Shown here: piece by piece, positions 6,134 to 10,097 of the stretch | Position numbering within the stretch: the first letter of the stretch is position 1 | Layout: the number at the start of each line of letters is the position of its first letter | Origin: an uncultured Oscillospiraceae bacterium | GTDB taxonomy: Bacteria > Bacillota > Clostridia > Oscillospirales > Oscillospiraceae | NCBI GenBank assembly: GCA_934546725.1 | Contig: CAKTED010000038.1 | Location: 1 to 10,097, forward strand | Direction of reading: 5' to 3' | Length of the DNA: 10,097 nucleotides | Program-made: the position numbers and the translations under genes | The notes under the pieces: model-generated | Seen by the model: the letters and a program-made list of their open reading frames with translations, nothing else | The model's database searches: none | Told to the model about the DNA's origin: nothing

Positions 6134-6154
6134 GCCCCGGAGCGGGGCTCTTTT
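6134..6154 (+). terminator. Short GC hairpin with T run upstream of the pyc promoter
   Basis: GCCCCG (6134-6139) pairs with CGGGGC (6143-6148) around a GAG loop, followed by TCTTTT to 6154. It has the form of a small intrinsic terminator on the plus strand although no plus-strand gene ends before it; it could shield pyc from antisense transcription through azlCD. The stem is only 6 bp, so this is tentative. Confidence 0.4.
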
Positions 6155-6185
6155 GCGTCTTAAGGGAGAATTAGCGGAAAAGGGC

Positions 6186-6213
6186 TTGCAATTTTTCGGA
6201 CTTGTCATATAAT
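6186..6213 (+). promoter_or_regulatory. Promoter of pyc
   Basis: TTGCAA (6186-6191) and TATAAT (6208-6213) are separated by 16 bases. Transcription would start near 6220, giving a leader of about 47 nt with AGGAGG at 6255-6260. I see no riboswitch-sized structure in this leader. Confidence 0.7.
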
Positions 6214-6266
6214 AAAGTGCAACTCGCATAAACGTATCTTGCATTTTCGGGAACAGGAGGAAATTC

Positions 6267-9200
6267 ATGCCGGAACGTAAAATAACAAAGGTGCTCGCGG
6301 CGAACAGAGGAGAGATCGCCATACGCATCTTCCGCGCCTGCTTCGATCTCGGGCTGCGCACCGTTGCCATGTACTCAAACGAGGATACTCTCAGCCTTTT
6401 CCGCACCCGCGCGGACGAGGCTTACCTTATAGGAAAGAACAAAAGCCCGCTCGGCGCGTATCTGGACATTCCGTCCATCATCGCGCTGGCGAAGCAGCAC
6501 AATGTGGACGCCATCCACCCCGGCTACGGTTTCCTTTCGGAAAATGCCGATTTTGCCCGCGCCTGCGAAAAGGCCGGGATAATCTTCATCGGCCCGCCGA
6601 GCGACGTTCTGGGCAAGATGGGCGACAAGCTCAACGCCAAGGAGCTGGCCATTTCCTGCGGCGTACCGGTCGTGCCGGGCACGTCCGTCCCGCTCAAAAG
6701 CGCGGACGAGGCGCTTGAAAAGGCGCTCAGCTACGGCTTTCCAGTCATTCTGAAGGCCGCCTCCGGCGGCGGCGGGCGCGGAATGCGCCGCTGCGAATGC
6801 GCCGAGGAGGTAAAGCCCGCGTTCGAGCTCGTGCGAAGCGAGGCGAAGAAGGCCTTTGGAAACGACGATATCTTCATCGAAAAATACATCGTTGAGCCCA
6901 AGCACATAGAGGTCCAGATCCTTGCCGACGAATACGGCAACGTTTATCATCTCGGCGAGCGCGACTGCTCGCTCCAGCGCCGCTACCAGAAGGTCGTGGA
7001 GTTCGCCCCTGCCTTCTCCGTGCCGGAGGAAACGCGCCGCCAGCTGCATGAGGACGCCGTAAAAATTGCAAAAGCAGTCGGCTACGTCAACGCCGGAACG
7101 GTGGAATTTCTCGTCGACAGAGACGGAAACCACTATTTCATAGAGATGAACCCGCGCATACAGGTCGAGCACACCGTAACGGAGATGGTAACGGGCATAG
7201 ACCTCGTCCGCGCGCAGATCCTCATCGCGGAGGGCCAGCCGCTCTCCTGCCCGGATATCGGCCTGAAAACCCAGGACGATCTGCACATAAACGGCTATTC
7301 CATCCAGTGCCGCGTTACGACGGAGGATCCGGCGAACAATTTCGCGCCGGATAACGGGAAGATAACGTCATATCGCTCCGGCGGCGGCTTCGGCGTGCGG
7401 CTCGACGGCGGAAACGCCGCCACAGGCACGGTTATCTCGCCGTATTACGATTCCCTTCTCGTCAAGGTAACGGTCTGGGACAACACCTTTGCCGGGGCCT
7501 GCCGCAAGGCCGCGCGCTCGATAAGCGAGGTCCATATCCGCGGCGTGAAGACGAACCTGCCCTTCATTGCCAACATTCTGCACCGCCCGGAGTTCGTCGA
7601 GGGGCACTGCCACACGAAGTTTATAGACAATACGCCCGCGCTCTTCGAGTTTGAAAACTCGAAGGATCGCGCAACGCGCGTTTTGAAGTACATAGCCAAC
7701 ATCCAGGTTGCTGAGCCGGACGTGGAGCGCTGCGCGTTTAACGATCCGCGATATCCCAAAGCCGAAAGGCAGAACCCGCCCGGTCTGCGCTCACTGCTGC
7801 TCGAAAAGGGTCCCGAGGCCGTGCGCGACTGGGTCCTTGCGCAGAAAAAGCTGCTCATTACGGATACCACCATGCGCGACGCGCACCAGTCGCTGCTCAG
7901 CACCCGCATGCGCACGCGCGACATGGTGAAGGCCGCCGAGGGCACGGCGGACATCCTCTCCGACTGCTTCTCGCTCGAAATGTGGGGCGGCGCAACGTTC
8001 GACGTGGCCTACCGCTTCCTGCACGAGTCGCCGTGGGAGCGGCTTGACCTGCTGCGCGAAAAGATACCGAACATCCCGTTCCAGATGCTCCTGCGCGGCT
8101 CCAACGCCGTCGGCTACGCCAACTATCCGGATAATCTCATCCGCGAGTTCGTGGCCGAGTCCGCAAGGAGCGGCATAGACGTTTTCCGCGTTTTCGACTC
8201 GCTCAACTGGCTGCCCGGCATGGAGATAGCCATGGACGAGGTCATCCGTCAGGGCAAGCTCTGCGAGGCCACGATGTGCTACACCGGCGATATCCTCGAC
8301 CCGAAGCGTGACAAATATACTCTTGAGTATTATGTAAACCTTGCCAAAGAGCTTGAAAGGCGCGGTGCGCACCTGCTCTGCATCAAGGACATGTCCGGCC
8401 TGCTCAAGCCCTACGCGGCGAAAAAGCTCGTTGCCGCGCTCAAGAATGAGGTCGGCCTGCCGATACACCTGCATACGCACGATACGACGGGCAACCAGGT
8501 CGCGGCCGTGCTGATGGCCGCCGAGGCGGGAGTGGACATTGCCGACGCGGCGATATCCTCCATGGCGTCCATGACGTCGCAGCCGTCGCTGAACGCGATA
8601 GTCGCGGCGCTCGACGGCACCGAGCGCGGCACGGGGCTTGATCTTGGCCGCCTCCAGGAGCTTACGGACTACTGGAGCGACGTTCGCCTGCGTTACAGCG
8701 AGTTCGACAAGGGGCTGAAGACCACCGTCACGGATATTTACCGCTACGAGATACCCGGCGGACAATATACGAATCTCCAGCCGCAGGTCGTTTCCCTCGG
8801 TCTCGGCAACCGATTCGACGAGGTCAAGGAGATGTATAAAAAGGTCAACGACATGCTCGGCGATATCATAAAGGTAACGCCGTCGTCCAAGATGGTCGGC
8901 GACCTTGCGATATTCATGGTGCAGAACGATCTCACGCCCGAAAATATCGTTCAGCGCGGCGAGGCGCTCACGTTCCCGGACTCCGTCGTGAGCTACTTCG
9001 AGGGAATGATGGGTCAGCCGGCGTGGGGCTTCCCGGAGGAGCTGCAAAGGGTCGTTCTCAAGGGCAAAAAGCCCATAACCTGCCGCCCCGGCGAGCTTTT
9101 GCCGCCGATAGACTTTGAAGAGGCGAAAAAGCAGGTTGAAAAATTCCAGCCCAACCCGACAAAGCGCGACATTCTCTCCTGGTGCCTCTATCCAAAGGTA

Positions 9201-9689
9201 CTGGAGGATTACTGCGAGCATCGCCGCGAGTACGGCTATATCATGCGCATGGGCAGCCACGTTTTCTTCCGCGGCATGTACGTCGGCGAAACGACGCAGA
9301 TCAGCATAGAGGACGGCAAAACGCTCGTCATCAAGTATCTCGGCCTTGGCGACGTGGACGAATCGGGCATGCGAACGGTGCAGTTTGAGCTCAACGGCAT
9401 GCGCCGCGAGGTCACGGTACCCGACCCGCAGGCCGCCGCCTCCGTGCAGAAAACCGTTCTGGCGGACCCGGACGATAAGAGCCAGATCGGCGCGTCCATC
9501 CCCGGCATGGTCTCCCGCATCGCCGTAAAGCCTGGCGACAGGGTCGAGGAAAACCAGGTCCTCGCCGTTATCGAGGCCATGAAGATGGAAACGAGCGTCG
9601 TGGCACGGATGTCCGGCGTTATCGGCGAGGTGTTCGTCCAGCCTGGACAGACCGTTAAGGCAGGCGAGCTGCTGGCGGTCATTAAGTAA
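6267..9689 (+). CDS. pyc: Pyruvate carboxylase, single-chain
   Basis: Encodes a 1140-residue biotin enzyme that carboxylates pyruvate to oxaloacetate using ATP and bicarbonate, feeding aspartate-family synthesis, gluconeogenesis and reductive succinate routes. The N-terminal biotin carboxylase (about 5-455) shows LAANRGEIAIRIFRA, the ATP-grasp K163 and glycine loop SGGGGRGM (166-173), and catalytic EMNPRIQVEHTVTE (293-306). The carboxyltransferase domain (about 525-800) has DTTMRDAHQS (533-542), K707 in IKDMSG (the position carbamylated in the family) and the metal ligands H736 and H738 in HLHTHDTTG. The PYC/OADA and tetramerisation region follows. The C-terminal biotinyl domain (about 1070-1140) has biotin-accepting K1106 in EAMKMET. 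Order and length (family about 1150) show an intact enzyme, not a split 5A/5B form. ATG 6267 follows AGGAGG by 6 bases. It is monocistronic as far as visible: own promoter, hairpin just after the stop. Activation by acetyl-CoA is usual in the family but cannot be judged here. Confidence 0.97.
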   Translation: MPERKITKVLAANRGEIAIRIFRACFDLGLRTVAMYSNEDTLSLFRTRADEAYLIGKNKSPLGAYLDIPSIIALAKQHNVDAIHPGYGFLSENADFARACEKAGIIFIGPPSDVLGKMGDKLNAKELAISCGVPVVPGTSVPLKSADEALEKALSYGFPVILKAASGGGGRGMRRCECAEEVKPAFELVRSEAKKAFGNDDIFIEKYIVEPKHIEVQILADEYGNVYHLGERDCSLQRRYQKVVEFAPAFSVPEETRRQLHEDAVKIAKAVGYVNAGTVEFLVDRDGNHYFIEMNPRIQVEHTVTEMVTGIDLVRAQILIAEGQPLSCPDIGLKTQDDLHINGYSIQCRVTTEDPANNFAPDNGKITSYRSGGGFGVRLDGGNAATGTVISPYYDSLLVKVTVWDNTFAGACRKAARSISEVHIRGVKTNLPFIANILHRPEFVEGHCHTKFIDNTPALFEFENSKDRATRVLKYIANIQVAEPDVERCAFNDPRYPKAERQNPPGLRSLLLEKGPEAVRDWVLAQKKLLITDTTMRDAHQSLLSTRMRTRDMVKAAEGTADILSDCFSLEMWGGATFDVAYRFLHESPWERLDLLREKIPNIPFQMLLRGSNAVGYANYPDNLIREFVAESARSGIDVFRVFDSLNWLPGMEIAMDEVIRQGKLCEATMCYTGDILDPKRDKYTLEYYVNLAKELERRGAHLLCIKDMSGLLKPYAAKKLVAALKNEVGLPIHLHTHDTTGNQVAAVLMAAEAGVDIADAAISSMASMTSQPSLNAIVAALDGTERGTGLDLGRLQELTDYWSDVRLRYSEFDKGLKTTVTDIYRYEIPGGQYTNLQPQVVSLGLGNRFDEVKEMYKKVNDMLGDIIKVTPSSKMVGDLAIFMVQNDLTPENIVQRGEALTFPDSVVSYFEGMMGQPAWGFPEELQRVVLKGKKPITCRPGELLPPIDFEEAKKQVEKFQPNPTKRDILSWCLYPKVLEDYCEHRREYGYIMRMGSHVFFRGMYVGETTQISIEDGKTLVIKYLGLGDVDESGMRTVQFELNGMRREVTVPDPQAAASVQKTVLADPDDKSQIGASIPGMVSRIAVKPGDRVEENQVLAVIEAMKMETSVVARMSGVIGEVFVQPGQTVKAGELLAVIK

Positions 9690-9700
9690 AAAGCGAATCG

Positions 9701-9735
9701 AGCGCCTGACCTTACTGCTCTGAGGGTCAGGCGCT
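9701..9735 (+). terminator. Hairpin terminator after pyc
   Basis: A perfect 11-bp stem (9701-9711 with 9725-9735) starts 11 bases after the pyc stop. It is followed by TTGCTCTCTC, a pyrimidine-rich but not U-only tail. Same stem length and weak tail as the hairpin at 302-330. Confidence 0.7.
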
Positions 9736-9742
9736 TTGCTCT

Positions 9743-9887
9743 CTCTGAATGACGTGTGAGAGTTGAACTGCGGTGCGGGGAGCAGTGCATCGTGGACGTT
9801 GATAAGAGTGCTGGCGGAGCACCAAACAGTGGACGCGGAGGCCAAAGGTCTCCCGTCATTCAGAGGCCGCAGGCCGTGGAATCCCCC
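9743..9887. repeat. Composite repeat, inverted relative to 443-634
   Basis: Starts CTCTGAATGAC (9743-9753) and contains GTCATTCAGAG (9855-9865) followed by a GGCC-GCA-GGCC core and a GTGGAATCCCCC block to 9887, so the repeat half-sites face outward here. Bases 9853-9887 are identical to 443-477 read on the other strand (35 bp). Bases 9743-9776 match 601-634 inverted at 33 of 34 positions. The middle is diverged and 48 bases shorter than at 443-634. No gene is visible between 9690 and 10005; 9888-9943 shows nothing recognisable. Confidence 0.8.
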
Positions 9888-9943
9888 AAGCAGGGGCACA
9901 CGCCCAAACCGTGGACAGCGCGCAGCGCAGACTCCGTCCGGGC

Positions 9944-9971
9944 TTGACAAAAGCAGCCGGTCGGATATAAT
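9944..9971 (+). promoter_or_regulatory. Strong promoter of the last gene
   Basis: TTGACA (9944-9949) and TATAAT (9966-9971) are both perfect consensus boxes with a 16-base spacer. Very A+T-rich sequence follows, including a second TATAAT-like hexamer at 9984-9989 that lacks a fitting -35. Transcription is expected from about 9978, giving a leader near 28 nt. Confidence 0.8.
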
Positions 9972-10005
9972 TTTATATATAAGTATAATATCACGGAGGA
10001 AAACC

Positions 10006-10097
10006 TTGAAAAAATCAGGCTGGATCATTGCGGGCATATTTGCGGCGCTGCTGCTTGGCTGTGCCGCGTTTATGCTTTTTGCGCCGAAGGGCGGCGA
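10006..10097 (+). CDS. N-terminus of an exported or membrane-anchored protein (3' end outside window)
   Basis: Only 30 codons are present. TTG 10006 is taken as start because GGAGGA (9995-10000) lies 5 bases upstream and the translation begins MKKSGWIIAG. Two Lys residues are followed by an uncharged hydrophobic stretch (about residues 6-26) and then APKGG, the form of a signal peptide or N-terminal membrane anchor facing outward. Cys19 in LLLGC weakly resembles a lipobox, but hydrophobic residues continue after it (AAFMLF), which favours a membrane helix. The strong promoter suggests good expression. Product and function cannot be told from this fragment; its frame remains open to the window end. 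Confidence 0.65.
   Translation, partial: MKKSGWIIAGIFAALLLGCAAFMLFAPKGG

Noticed and set aside
7791..10037. 748-codon open frame on the minus strand, antisense to pyc
   Set aside because: It lies opposite an unmistakable pyruvate carboxylase, runs through the intergenic repeat at its 5' end, and its translation is His/Arg/Leu-rich with no recognisable domain; long antisense frames are expected in G+C-rich genes.
10060..10065. Lipoprotein cleavage site at Cys19 of the last gene
   Set aside because: The hydrophobic stretch continues after the Cys and Leu at the -2 position is uncommon; a membrane anchor or ordinary signal peptide is at least as likely.

Overview
The window looks like a chromosomal segment of a fairly GC-rich member of the Clostridia, most likely Oscillospiraceae/Ruminococcaceae or a close relative. 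That placement is inferred from gene content (AzlCD exporter, single-chain pyruvate carboxylase, a YhaO/YhaN-type SbcD/SbcC pair, a YmdB-family phosphodiesterase), frequent ATA isoleucine codons in a G+C-rich background, strong AGGAGG-type ribosome binding sites, occasional TTG starts, and A+T-rich TTGACA/TATAAT promoters. No gene in the window fixes the genus.

Layout. 2-268 (+) is the 3' end of an amino-acid ABC transporter substrate-binding protein, followed by a hairpin at 302-330. 331-734 holds only copies of a small palindromic repeat family. A promoter at 735-763 starts a compact three-gene operon on +: a YmdB-like metallophosphodiesterase (806-1582), an SbcD/YhaO-like nuclease subunit (1597-2685) and a short SbcC/YhaN-like ATPase with a central transmembrane hairpin (2682-4559). 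4560-4770 carries another repeat copy. On the minus strand, a consensus promoter (4902-4930) and a strong hairpin terminator (4772-4817) bracket about 124 nt with no protein gene, a good candidate for an unannotated small RNA. azlD and azlC (4961-5982, minus) form a translationally coupled branched-chain amino-acid exporter operon. It is transcribed divergently from pyc (6267-9689, +), a full-length pyruvate carboxylase. 9690-9943 holds a hairpin and a further composite repeat. A strong promoter then leads into the first 30 codons of a membrane-anchored or exported protein cut by the window end.

How the parts relate. The ymdB-yhaO-yhaN genes are likely co-transcribed and suggest a nucleotide/nucleic-acid processing unit whose ATPase is tethered to the membrane. 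AzlCD (amino-acid export) and Pyc (oxaloacetate supply) are both central-metabolism functions sharing a short regulatory region with two adjacent dyads. The most unusual material is non-coding: the candidate small RNA, and a repeat family whose half-sites keep constant outer blocks but swap the self-complementary core. Two related composite copies of this family lie in inverted orientation around about 9.1 kb of the window.
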